Below are positions 32,065 to 40,044 of a stretch of 40,298 nt of DNA, piece by piece. A model generated the notes under the pieces. It had not been told where the DNA came from. It saw only the letters and a program-made list of their open reading frames with translations, and ran no database searches. Position 1 is the first letter of the stretch. Each line of letters begins with the position of its first letter. Source of the DNA: Erysipelotrichaceae bacterium. GTDB lineage: Bacteria; Bacillota_I; Bacilli_A; Erysipelotrichales; Erysipelotrichaceae. A program made the translations under genes and the position numbers. The DNA lies in the NCBI GenBank assembly GCA_017512285.1, contig JAFWGU010000039.1, positions 1-40,298 on the forward strand, given 5' to 3'.

Positions 32065-32115
32065 GACAAAAAAAGTGACCCCTATAGTTGGATCAACTAA
32101 ACGAGGTGCACTTCA
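32065..32115. mobile_element. Internally deleted IS3/IS150-like remnant (two facing terminal repeats)
   Basis: The sequence AAGTGACCCCTATAGTTGGA is followed directly by TCAACTAAACGAGGTGCACTTCA-like sequence (32093-32115). The reverse of the latter, AAGTGCACCTCGTTTAGTTGA, aligns with the former with only small gaps. GTGACCCC-x-A-x-AGTTGGA is a common terminal repeat of IS3-family elements. I read it as both ends of one element with the interior lost, or as a very short non-autonomous element. Confidence 0.5.
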
Positions 32116-32144
32116 TTGATAATTACTATTTGTCAGTAAAGATA

Positions 32145-33125
32145 TTATATCCTGCAGTTCTCTGTTTTCTCAGCAATCGGAAGCAGTTTTTCTCTGATAG
32201 TTTTCTTGAACTCCTCAGGACAGTCTCCCAGAGGATTATGACCGGCTGTTTCAAACCAGATCAGGTACTTCTGCGGGGCTTCCAGCTTTTCATAATAATC
32301 CTGCACCAGTGAAGCCGGTGTATTATTATCCAGTCGACCATCCAGGATGAAGTAAGGAACGTCGATCTTCCCCTCTGTTTCCTTCAGGAGGTTAATACCG
32401 GCTACTTCATCCCACATCGCTCTTAAAACGAACTGATAGCCTTTCACAAAGCCGATTATTTCCTTGAAGGTATATTCACCGCTCTTCAGTACAGGTACTA
32501 CCATTGAACTGAAATATGACCTCTTGGCTTTGTCCTGAGAATAGCCGCCATATTTCATCATTATTCTTCTCTGAGCCATCATGCCGTCATATCCGGTCTT
32601 ATAAACGCCATTGACCGGCATGCCGAGTTCATCAAGGATACTGACTGCCTTCTTATCATCATGTTTCAGAGCTTCCTCACGGGCAAACTTGTAGGACAGT
32701 TCCTCATTTAAAGGTCCGTCAACCATCTGACCAAAGCCAATGTATCCGGCAATGTGTTCAGGATGTCTTTTCGCCAGCAGGGTGCCCAAACAGCTGCCCC
32801 AGCTGCCGCCGATGATGAACAGCTTATCCTTGTTGTATTTCCTGCAGAGATAATTGACCAGTTCACTGGCATCCTCAACCATGTTGGAAACGGTAAGAGT
32901 CTCTTTCTTACAGCCTTCATAACTGCCGCAGGTTCCCCTTTGATCCCAGGCAACGATGGTAAAGGCATCGCACAGATCAGAATTACTGCCGATGACAAAG
33001 TGACGGTTGGTTACACCAGGACCGCCATGCAGAAACAGCAGGATCGGATTATCTTCGGATGTTCCCCTGACATGTATTCTCTGCTTAAGTCCATTCAATA
33101 CGACATATTCCTTGTAATCTATCAT
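32145..33125 (-). CDS. Proline iminopeptidase-like alpha/beta hydrolase (S33)
   Basis: The 326-residue hydrolase has the S33 oxyanion motif F-L-H-G-G-P-G (about 31-37), W-D-Q-R-G, nucleophile G-G-S-W-G-S (Ser about 108), the acid in D-G-R-L-D-N-N and the base in T-A-G-H-N-P. The H-G-G-P-G and W-D-Q-R-G pair is typical of proline iminopeptidases and related amidases. Length is normal. It is the last gene of a four-gene operon, 13 bases after the M20 peptidase. It probably removes an N-terminal residue or cleaves a small amide released by the earlier enzymes (inference). Confidence 0.9.
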   Translation of the reverse strand: MIDYKEYVVLNGLKQRIHVRGTSEDNPILLFLHGGPGVTNRHFVIGSNSDLCDAFTIVAWDQRGTCGSYEGCKKETLTVSNMVEDASELVNYLCRKYNKDKLFIIGGSWGSCLGTLLAKRHPEHIAGYIGFGQMVDGPLNEELSYKFAREEALKHDDKKAVSILDELGMPVNGVYKTGYDGMMAQRRIMMKYGGYSQDKAKRSYFSSMVVPVLKSGEYTFKEIIGFVKGYQFVLRAMWDEVAGINLLKETEGKIDVPYFILDGRLDNNTPASLVQDYYEKLEAPQKYLIWFETAGHNPLGDCPEEFKKTIREKLLPIAEKTENCRI

Positions 33126-33138
33126 AGTTGTGTCCTTT

Positions 33139-34581
33139 CTATTCCTCTGCGTTATTGAGTTCAGTTAAGAGATTAATATAAGCTACTATGCCTTCATAGT
33201 AGGAAGATACTCTGATGCTTTCATTATTTCCATGAATGGCCTGTCTTTCCGCACCGCTCATTCTGAACATGGCAAAGCGGTAGACATTCGGATATATTCT
33301 ATGGAAATTGCGCGAATCAGTTGCCCCATTCTGAATGTATGGGCAGCAGTATACTTCCGAATAGCTCTCATAGACAACCTTCTGAATAAGCTGATATGCG
33401 CTGTTATCAATTGGTGAAACCGGGGATGCTTCAACACCTCCCTCATGGCTTAATTCCACATCAGGATCATTGATCACCTTCCGGAAGTGTTCAAGACAGC
33501 TGTCTATCGTATCGCCCGGAGCTATTCTGACACTGTAACCTGCTTCAGCAACCGGAGGAATGATATTTACAGCCGGTGCTCCCTTCAGTTGAGTCAAAGC
33601 AGCAGTCGTGGAAATCATGGCTGCGGTTTCCTTATTGCTTTCAAGTACCTTCATTACTATCGGTCTGAACAACCACATGTTACCGAAGATGAAACGGTAA
33701 AGGAAACTGGAATGCGAGCCATAGATCCCCAGAAGCTTTTCAGTTACCGGATGCAGATGCTTCCGGAATGGATCAGCATTCAATTTATTAATCGCTCTGA
33801 CAAGCTTATAGGTTGAATCGGTCTTTGTTGAAGGAGTTGAGGAATGTCCGCCGATTCCCTTTGCCTTAAGGGTAATGTTGACGACACCCTTTTCCGAAAC
33901 ACCGATCATCGCAAATTCATCCTTGACTCCCAGTGGTGCATCATTGATGATGGCTCCGCCTTCATCAAGGACAAACCATGGTTCGATCTTATTCTCTTCA
34001 AACCATCTGACGATTGCCGGGGTCGTCGGACCCCCGGTTTCCTCATTATTGGTAAAGGAGAAATAGATGTCTCTTTCCGGTACATAACCGTGAGCCAGCT
34101 GGTAGTCAACGGCTTCCAGTAAGCCGGCAATGATGCACTTGGTATCAGAAGTACCGCGGGCATAGATGGAACCATCAACTACTTCAGCTCCAAACGGTTC
34201 ATGATCCCAGAGAGCTTCATCAACCGCAACGACATCATAGTGAGCCATCAATACTACCGGTTTCTTATCTGAACTGCCCTTCCACTTTAACAGGATGCCA
34301 TAGTCATTTATGATGTTGACTTCCATAGCCTTGAAGACTTCCGGATAGTCCTTCTTAAGCATTGGCAGGAAAGAGCGGAATTCTTCATAATCCGGTTCAG
34401 TATCTCTCGGCCATATGGTCTTCTTCCTCAACATGTCCTGAAATCTCTTCAGGGCAAGTTCCTTATCAAAATCATATTCAGTTTTCTTTTCATATCTGCC
34501 TGTGTCTTCCGGTTTCATTTTCAAAGCATTGAATACCATGAAAGCCAGAAGAATTATCAGTGCAATAATCACATATATCAT
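33139..34581 (-). CDS. M20 family metallopeptidase, PM20D1/carboxypeptidase S-like
   Basis: The 480-residue protein has an N-terminal hydrophobic anchor (about 2-18) and a full M20 peptidase. Zinc ligands are visible: His in A-H-Y-D-V-V, Asp in A-R-G-T-S-D-T-K, the catalytic/ligand Glu pair in N-N-E-E-T-G-G, Asp in D-E-G-G-A and His near the C-terminus in A-I-H-G-N-N-E. The length and the long lid region match the carboxypeptidase S / PM20D1 branch, which cleaves Gly-X dipeptides or N-acyl amino acids, rather than short aminoacylases. It sits 14 bases after the Ntn hydrolase gene. Confidence 0.9.
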   Translation of the reverse strand: MIYVIIALIILLAFMVFNALKMKPEDTGRYEKKTEYDFDKELALKRFQDMLRKKTIWPRDTEPDYEEFRSFLPMLKKDYPEVFKAMEVNIINDYGILLKWKGSSDKKPVVLMAHYDVVAVDEALWDHEPFGAEVVDGSIYARGTSDTKCIIAGLLEAVDYQLAHGYVPERDIYFSFTNNEETGGPTTPAIVRWFEENKIEPWFVLDEGGAIINDAPLGVKDEFAMIGVSEKGVVNITLKAKGIGGHSSTPSTKTDSTYKLVRAINKLNADPFRKHLHPVTEKLLGIYGSHSSFLYRFIFGNMWLFRPIVMKVLESNKETAAMISTTAALTQLKGAPAVNIIPPVAEAGYSVRIAPGDTIDSCLEHFRKVINDPDVELSHEGGVEASPVSPIDNSAYQLIQKVVYESYSEVYCCPYIQNGATDSRNFHRIYPNVYRFAMFRMSGAERQAIHGNNESIRVSSYYEGIVAYINLLTELNNAEE

Positions 34582-34595
34582 AAGCTACCCCCTGA

Positions 34596-35747
34596 TCACT
34601 TAAGTTCATATTCCCATGATTTGCTCATGTCACCAAAGGAGAAGATCTTCAGGGTCTTTTTGTTAAGGTTATAAATGCAGCTGTACTGGGTCTTACCCTG
34701 ATCCATGCCGTTTTCAGGATCCTGAACGACCAGACCTAACAGCCTTTCAGCATAGTCTTCTCTCATTCCCTTTCTGCCCCGGTAAACTCCGGCTTTCAGA
34801 CATTCATCCCTGCCGCAGGCGACCTTATAAAACGGGTCTTCCTTCGCGACATAGTGATTGGTGGCATGATTGATGTCGGTAGTCACCATCTTATTATCGA
34901 TCCATTCGATTAATCTGCTCTTTCCGCTGGAATCAGCTACCATGACATGATAGTCAGCTCCCGGCATCGCTCCTATGACGTTAAAGCCAGAAGCCATGGC
35001 CAGGGCTTCTTCGACACTGCCACAGTTATCCAGCATCATTCTCATGAGAACAGGATGCAGAAGAGTCGGCTTTGAAGGATCCTCTGTCTTGATAAGCGGC
35101 TGGGAAGCTACCCAGGCCTTACGGTCCACTTTATTTACAACCACGGATCCATTTGAAGCATAGATCCAGTAAGGATCCGGCAGTTCTCCGCTTTTTTCCA
35201 GGAACATATTTCTCTTATTTGAATCCATGATCTTTTCATATTCATTAAAGTCTATTTCCTTATAGTCACTTTTAACACTCAGAGCCAATATACTGATAGC
35301 CAGTCCCTTTTCATTCATGCCATCCATGGTCAGAAACGGTGACAGTACAAAGGCGGAAAGATCACTCTTACCGTCATCGAGCATGCCATTAATGGCAGAA
35401 CCGTTCTTAAAGTCAGCCCAATAGGTATCGGCTACTCCTAAGGATCTGTATCTGGCCTTGGGGTTATTGCCTTCGATGATCATGTTCAGCCCGGTACGGG
35501 GATTCTTACGGTCATTGTTATGGAAATGAGAGTAATCATAATTGCGGCAGAACAATACTTCGCCTTCCAGAGTCTTAACCACAAAGGTTGAACATCCGGC
35601 GCTGATGACCGCCTTAAAGGCCTCAGGCAGGTCATAGTAGTCATAATTACAGACCATGTGATACAGATAGCCTTTTTCATCAACTCTTTTAATTGATTCA
35701 ATGGCTTCGATCTGTTTTTCATTCTGCAGGTAAGCATGAGGATTCAT
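34596..35747 (-). CDS. Linear amide C-N hydrolase (Ntn, AAT/choloylglycine hydrolase-like)
   Basis: The 383-residue protein resembles linear amide C-N hydrolases of the Ntn superfamily. The likely nucleophile is the Cys in A-G-C-S-T-F near residue 52, exposed after removal of an N-terminal propeptide. The strand that follows ends in C-R-N-Y-D-Y, the R-N-x-D motif of penicillin acylases, bile salt hydrolases and acid amidases (NAAA). An N-terminal region of about 50 residues is typical of self-processed AAT/NAAA members and unlike bile salt hydrolases, where Cys is residue 2. There is no signal peptide. It is second in the operon, five bases after the transporter gene. Confidence 0.8.
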   Translation of the reverse strand: MNPHAYLQNEKQIEAIESIKRVDEKGYLYHMVCNYDYYDLPEAFKAVISAGCSTFVVKTLEGEVLFCRNYDYSHFHNNDRKNPRTGLNMIIEGNNPKARYRSLGVADTYWADFKNGSAINGMLDDGKSDLSAFVLSPFLTMDGMNEKGLAISILALSVKSDYKEIDFNEYEKIMDSNKRNMFLEKSGELPDPYWIYASNGSVVVNKVDRKAWVASQPLIKTEDPSKPTLLHPVLMRMMLDNCGSVEEALAMASGFNVIGAMPGADYHVMVADSSGKSRLIEWIDNKMVTTDINHATNHYVAKEDPFYKVACGRDECLKAGVYRGRKGMREDYAERLLGLVVQDPENGMDQGKTQYSCIYNLNKKTLKIFSFGDMSKSWEYELK

Positions 35748-35752
35748 CTGTC

Positions 35753-37141
35753 TTACCCCCTGTCTCTCTTCGCTACGGCTTCCTTATATTCTTTTTCCGT
35801 ATCAATGCCCATGGCAAACAGCATCATCACCACCGCTACAATAGCCGGTATCCAGCCTAATAAGGCATTTATGGTTTTCTGGGTTGCCATATTCTGCATT
35901 ACGCCCTGATCAGCCAGCTGAGCTGAGAATCCTGCAATGGCCAAAGCCATCAGGAAGAGCTTATCCACAGCTGCTTCGGCAATCTTGCTGGCAAGGTTAT
36001 CACCGGTTGATACCATCGTATCCAGACGCCTTCCGTTCTGCACTTCAACAATATCGGAAATGGAGTTACGGTTGGTATTAAATTCGACAAATGTAACAGT
36101 CAAACCGATTCCGGCAGCTGCCGCATTTATGAAGGCATTTACCACATTATATGGATTCAGAACGAATGGAATCTTTCCGATGATCTGAACGATGGCAGCC
36201 GCGATCATGGTTTTCTTTCTGCCCAGCAGGGTATCGATCTTCGGTGCCAGTATTGAGAAGACAATAGAGAATACCAGATATACTGCCATTATCGGTGTGG
36301 CCAATGAGCTGTCATTAAGCACATAGGCACAGTAATAGGTTATTGATGAAGTCAATAGACATGTTGAAATGCCGTATGACATGACATAGAACATGTTTCT
36401 GACCCAGGATTTACACTTAAACAGCATCTTATAGGTATCAACGATGCCGATTTTCTCTTCATTTTCCTCAACCTGTCTGACTCTTTCCCTGGTAGTGAAA
36501 TAATGAACCAGACAGCCGATGATGATCAGTACTCCCATGAAGAGAGCTGACTTGAAAATGGCTGGGGAGTCGGAAGAATTAATGACCTTGTGATCCTTAA
36601 GTCCGCCGAACATCTTGACGATCATTGGTACGGCAACTGCACCGATGCCTGAACCCAGACAGCCACCCAGTGATCTGAACGCATTGATCGACTTACGGTC
36701 ATAGTCATCTGAAGATGCCAAAGCTCCCATGCCGTTATACGGTATGCCTCTGAAGGTATTGGCTATTTCATAGAAGAAGAATACGACCAGTCCCAGGATG
36801 ATGTCCCAGCGCTCTGAGACACCAAAGTCCGTAAACAGAAGCACCATTCCCACAGCATATGGCACTGCGATCCATAATAACCATGGTCTTACCCTTTCAC
36901 CTGACTTGAAGCGGACATTGTTTGCCCAGACACCGATGAGCGGGTCATTTATGATATCCCAGGCTGTTCCGATCAGAGCCATGTTACTGGCGGCTACCGG
37001 ATCGATCAGCAGAATGGAAGTCAGGAAAAACTTATAGTATGTACTCTTAAAGTTAAATACGATGTTGGTAGAAGTAGAAAAACTCATAAAGCCGAGCTTT
37101 TCCAAAAGCCCTACCGTCTTCTTTTTCTTATTATCTGGCAT
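35753..37141 (-). CDS. GPH-type major facilitator (glycoside/cation symporter-like)
   Basis: The 462-residue membrane protein has about 12 hydrophobic segments. The motif A-W-D-I-I-N-D-P-L-I-G (about 57-67), followed by a basic loop R-F-K-S-G-E-R-V-R-P-W, is the hallmark of the GPH (glycoside-pentoside-hexuronide:cation) family, also called MFS_2. Members carry sugars, glucuronides and some conjugates. The chosen ATG follows AAAGGAG by nine bases; a frame extension of 12 codons covers the promoter leader. First gene of the operon, so the three hydrolases likely act on what it imports. Confidence 0.9.
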   Translation of the reverse strand: MPDNKKKKTVGLLEKLGFMSFSTSTNIVFNFKSTYYKFFLTSILLIDPVAASNMALIGTAWDIINDPLIGVWANNVRFKSGERVRPWLLWIAVPYAVGMVLLFTDFGVSERWDIILGLVVFFFYEIANTFRGIPYNGMGALASSDDYDRKSINAFRSLGGCLGSGIGAVAVPMIVKMFGGLKDHKVINSSDSPAIFKSALFMGVLIIIGCLVHYFTTRERVRQVEENEEKIGIVDTYKMLFKCKSWVRNMFYVMSYGISTCLLTSSITYYCAYVLNDSSLATPIMAVYLVFSIVFSILAPKIDTLLGRKKTMIAAAIVQIIGKIPFVLNPYNVVNAFINAAAAGIGLTVTFVEFNTNRNSISDIVEVQNGRRLDTMVSTGDNLASKIAEAAVDKLFLMALAIAGFSAQLADQGVMQNMATQKTINALLGWIPAIVAVVMMLFAMGIDTEKEYKEAVAKRDRG

Positions 37142-37165
37142 AAAAAGTAACTCCTTTTTCTTTAA

Positions 37166-37194
37166 ATTGTAATACAATCAACCGGTTCTGACAA
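37166..37194 (-). promoter_or_regulatory. SigA promoter with LacI-type operator in the spacer
   Basis: On the minus strand TTGTCA (37189-37194) and TACAAT (37166-37171) are separated by 17 bases. The perfect palindrome AACCGGTT (37180-37187) lies in the spacer; its C-G centre and A-rich flanks resemble operators of LacI/GalR repressors. A second palindrome, ATTGT-AAT-ACAAT, overlaps the -10. No LacI gene is in the window, so the regulator would act in trans. Confidence 0.7.
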
Positions 37195-37205
37195 TTTATC
37201 CCCAC

Positions 37206-37234
37206 AAAAGACACGGCTTCATGAAAGCCGTGTC
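37206..37234 (-). terminator. Terminator ahead of the GPH operon
   Basis: GACACGGCTT and AAGCCGTGTC form a perfect 10-bp stem with a 5-base loop, followed by TTTTG on the minus strand. It served the decayed gene upstream. Confidence 0.85.
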
Positions 37235-37284
37235 ATATGTTATTAGTTACTGTTATGCATTTGTTTTGTACCAGCAGATTATGT

Positions 37285-37898
37285 TTATACAACGCTGATT
37301 GGTACCGTCTTCATCATTTCATCTACATACTGACCTTGCAGTAGTTCATACTCCTTATACTGATCGGTATTTTCCATATTTTTTATTAGTTCAAATTGGT
37401 CGGAAATAATAACATACTGATTAAGTATAGAAAGTTTATAAGACGACAGTCAAGCGAATCTTCATTTGATAGATCTTTATTAATAAATCCAATATCGTAT
37501 AGTTTTTCTATTATACGTTCATCTAGTAAATTTTTATAAACTATCTGTTAAGGTTCTACCCAAGGAGTAAGAATATTGGTAAAACTAGTAAATATGCAAT
37601 CGGCATAATGATATCCTTAAGCATCAGTGGCGACATACTTAAATGGATTATAGAATTGATCATTCTTATAATCATAGAAAATGAATTGATATGTTTTTTC
37701 CATGTTATTTTCTTTTAATTCGTTTAATGTCTTGTCAAAAATACTATTAAAACGACTTTCATTCTGCTCAGCAAATGCTTCAAATCTTTTTGCCAGTAAA
37801 GGAATATTCATACCATTAGTGTTATCAAAAATATCTATTATTCCATTTTGATCTATAAAAGTATAACCTACTACAGACTCAATTTCTTTATATGACAA
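37285..37898 (-). pseudogene. Decayed gene, ~200 codons, two in-frame stops and a frameshift
   Basis: An open stretch of 93 codons (37617-37898) ends in TAA, but the same frame goes straight on with G-Y-H-Y-A-D-C-I-F-T-S-F-T-N-I-L-T-P-W, meets a second TAA at 37548-37550, and continues with Y-K-N-L-L-D-E-R-I-I-E-K-L-Y-D-I-G-F. Near 37425 a shift by one base gives Q-Y-V-I-I-S-D-Q-F-E-L-I-K and a last part ending in K-T-V-P-I-S-V-V before a stop and a strong terminator. A GGAGG site lies upstream, but the only start near it is TTG at poor spacing. The family is not recognised. The region is clearly more AT-rich than its neighbours. Confidence 0.7.
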
Positions 37899-38016
37899 AA
37901 TGCAATTATAAATTACCTCCTTACACCACGAATTCTACTTCATGACGTTACGTAACAAGCAATACCTTACGCAGGATTATTTTTCATTTTTTCACAGAAA
38001 AAATATATCATCAAGC

Positions 38017-38045
38017 GCAAAGAAAAGAGAAACCTGAAGTTTCTC
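38017..38045 (-). terminator. Terminator after the lipoprotein gene
   Basis: GAGAAAC and GTTTCTC pair around a 5-base loop, followed by TTTTCTTTG on the minus strand. Confidence 0.75.
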
Positions 38046-38072
38046 CCTTTTTCACATTCTTTGATTTACTTG

Positions 38073-39884
38073 TTATTTACCTATTATGCTTAAAAGAGCA
38101 TCACTGTCATTTTCACCAGAGAAGAATTCCAATGTGACTGTAGCATGACCTCTCTGTTCAAATACGTCGAAGCCAACATACTTATGCAGTTCTTCATTCA
38201 GGTATGCGTATGTTCTGTATGAACCTACAGTCTGTGGATTGATGTAATCATATCCCTGCTCTTCCATTCTGGCAACATATTCATCAAGGTATGCATATGC
38301 TTCATCCAGAGTATCAAATGGCTGGTAAACCAACATCTTCAGTCCTATGAAGCCACTCTGATTATGGGTGTAAGTGGTCTGATCTCTTGCTCCAATGTCA
38401 CCATGAACGTTAGCTTCTGGTAAGCCGTGTTCCTTAAGCATGTTATTAACTTCATCAGGAGTTAATGATCTTTCATTCTTGAAGGTGATCTGTACTAAGC
38501 CATCTTCCTCTTCATTAAACAGGTAATTGTATGACTTGAAGCTGTTAGAGTTTTCATAGGAAGCACCGTTTGGAGCATAGCTTTCCCTGTAGCCAATTTC
38601 CTTCATGCGGCTGCCATATTCTTCTAAATATGCCAATGCAGCATCATGATCTTCAAAGGTCAGCTGTACGGCAATGTACATTTCATAGTTGAAATAGTAT
38701 AACCAGCCTTCACTTCTTGGTACGGCTGTATCGCGGGCTGTCCAGCCTTCAAAGATGTCTGTATCCTTTAATTCAACAAAGCCGTTGGCAACCAATGCTT
38801 CATTCAGAGCAGGTATGCCTTCATATACAGGAATTTCATAATGCATTCTGCCTACCATTAAGAAGCCATTGTCATAGTTGACTTCCAGTTCTGCAGAAGC
38901 TTTCTTTTCTTCTCTTAACAATAAGCGGTAAGCAGTATTGCCATTGTCCAGTGTTACCTTTTCATAACCTCTGTTTAACAGAACGTTAATGTAATCCTCA
39001 ACATCCTTCTCTGTTGCGTGAGCATCATAAACTTCAAATTCGCCACGGTCCATGTAGGCGTTCTTATCAAAGATCAGCGCATAGCTGGCAAATTCAGGGA
39101 ACGGTACGGCAAGTTCGCCATAGTCTCTCATGAAGACGGCGTCAAAGTTAGACAGGTCATATACATTCCAGCCGGTTCTCTTTGCCGGATATTTCGGGTT
39201 CTTCAACCACTTGTCAATGCGTTCATCTGATGTAGCCTTGCCAAAGCTGATGGTTAAGTCAAGGTCATCATAGTGGTACATGCCCATGTCACCAATGGCA
39301 GCTGTAAAGTGAGCTGTATTTGGATCGCCCTGGTCTAATTTCATGTGTACTTCTTCCATTACTTCCAGGGCATTGGTAGTTGTGCCTGACAATGTCAGTA
39401 AGTTTGTTTTAACCTGTTCATCATTAGTGGTGAATTCCAATGGATCATTAGGATTGTTATAGAAGATGTTCCAGATATTGCCTTCAGCGATGTTGACCCA
39501 GTTATTAGGCAGGATGTTCATTACTGAATCTGCGGCATTACCAGGAGCGTAGAAATCAATGTCATTCATTTCACCTTCATCAAGATATCCATGGAAGGTT
39601 TCATCCTTTAATGTAACAAAGGCAATGTTTAACTGTGAACCAGGATAATGAGAGAAGTAAACCAGGTCCTTAGAATAAACATTCAGCTTTGCATAATCTC
39701 TGGATTCAACAACGTAGTTATACTTATCCAGCTTAGCCAGGAAATTATCCATGGCTGTTTCAGAATCAACTACTTCCGGTTGATCAGGTTCTGCCGGTTT
39801 TTCATCAGGTGTCTTCTGTCCTTCACAGCCAAAGCATGTCAGAACAAGAAAGAGCGCCAATAAAATGGTAAAAAATTTTTTCAT
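38073..39884 (-). CDS. Large lipoprotein with repeated domains, unknown
   Basis: The 603-residue protein starts with a lipoprotein signal peptide (M-K-K-F-F-T-I-L-L-A-L-F-L-V-L-T-C-F-G-C), with Cys20 as likely lipidation site, followed by a Pro/Glu/Asp-rich linker. The rest is extracellular. Two clear repeats lie near 395-480 and 500-590: F-x-x-x-D-x-A-x-A-Y-L-x-E-Y-x-x-R-M-x-E-x-G-Y, a Ser/Tyr loop, Y-x-Y-L-x-E-E, and an ending V-x-(I/L)-x-F. A weaker copy is seen near 290-350 (D-V-E-D-Y-I-N-V-L-L-N-R-G-Y). The function is unknown; the repeats look like small alpha-beta units. The ATG follows TGGAG; an ATG six codons earlier precedes the site. No partner genes are nearby. Confidence 0.85.
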   Translation of the reverse strand: MKKFFTILLALFLVLTCFGCEGQKTPDEKPAEPDQPEVVDSETAMDNFLAKLDKYNYVVESRDYAKLNVYSKDLVYFSHYPGSQLNIAFVTLKDETFHGYLDEGEMNDIDFYAPGNAADSVMNILPNNWVNIAEGNIWNIFYNNPNDPLEFTTNDEQVKTNLLTLSGTTTNALEVMEEVHMKLDQGDPNTAHFTAAIGDMGMYHYDDLDLTISFGKATSDERIDKWLKNPKYPAKRTGWNVYDLSNFDAVFMRDYGELAVPFPEFASYALIFDKNAYMDRGEFEVYDAHATEKDVEDYINVLLNRGYEKVTLDNGNTAYRLLLREEKKASAELEVNYDNGFLMVGRMHYEIPVYEGIPALNEALVANGFVELKDTDIFEGWTARDTAVPRSEGWLYYFNYEMYIAVQLTFEDHDAALAYLEEYGSRMKEIGYRESYAPNGASYENSNSFKSYNYLFNEEEDGLVQITFKNERSLTPDEVNNMLKEHGLPEANVHGDIGARDQTTYTHNQSGFIGLKMLVYQPFDTLDEAYAYLDEYVARMEEQGYDYINPQTVGSYRTYAYLNEELHKYVGFDVFEQRGHATVTLEFFSGENDSDALLSIIGK

Positions 39885-39928
39885 ATGATCTCCATTATTC
39901 ATTATTAGTCATATTCATATCGTATATA

Positions 39929-39958
39929 TTTTATTCTATTTAATTACTATTTCACAAT
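39929..39958 (-). promoter_or_regulatory. Possible promoter of the lipoprotein gene
   Basis: In the very AT-rich leader the minus strand has TTGTGA followed after about 18 bases by TAAAAT. Several other AT-rich hexamers could also serve, so the assignment is weak. Confidence 0.3.
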
Positions 39959-40007
39959 ACGCTAAGACATATTTTTGATACTGACACACTCTTTTAAACT
40001 TTGCATA

Positions 40008-40036
40008 CAAAAAAAGCATGACCTTTTCAGTCATGT
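40008..40036 (-). terminator. Terminator after the glutaredoxin-like gene
   Basis: CATGAC and GTCATG pair around a 7-base loop, followed by C and a run of seven T on the minus strand. Confidence 0.75.
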
Positions 40037-40044
40037 TCGTCTTA

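Noticed and set aside
34596-35747. Calling the Ntn hydrolase a bile salt hydrolase
   Set aside because: In bile salt hydrolases the nucleophile Cys is residue 2; here the likely Cys is near residue 52 behind a propeptide, as in AAT/NAAA-like enzymes.
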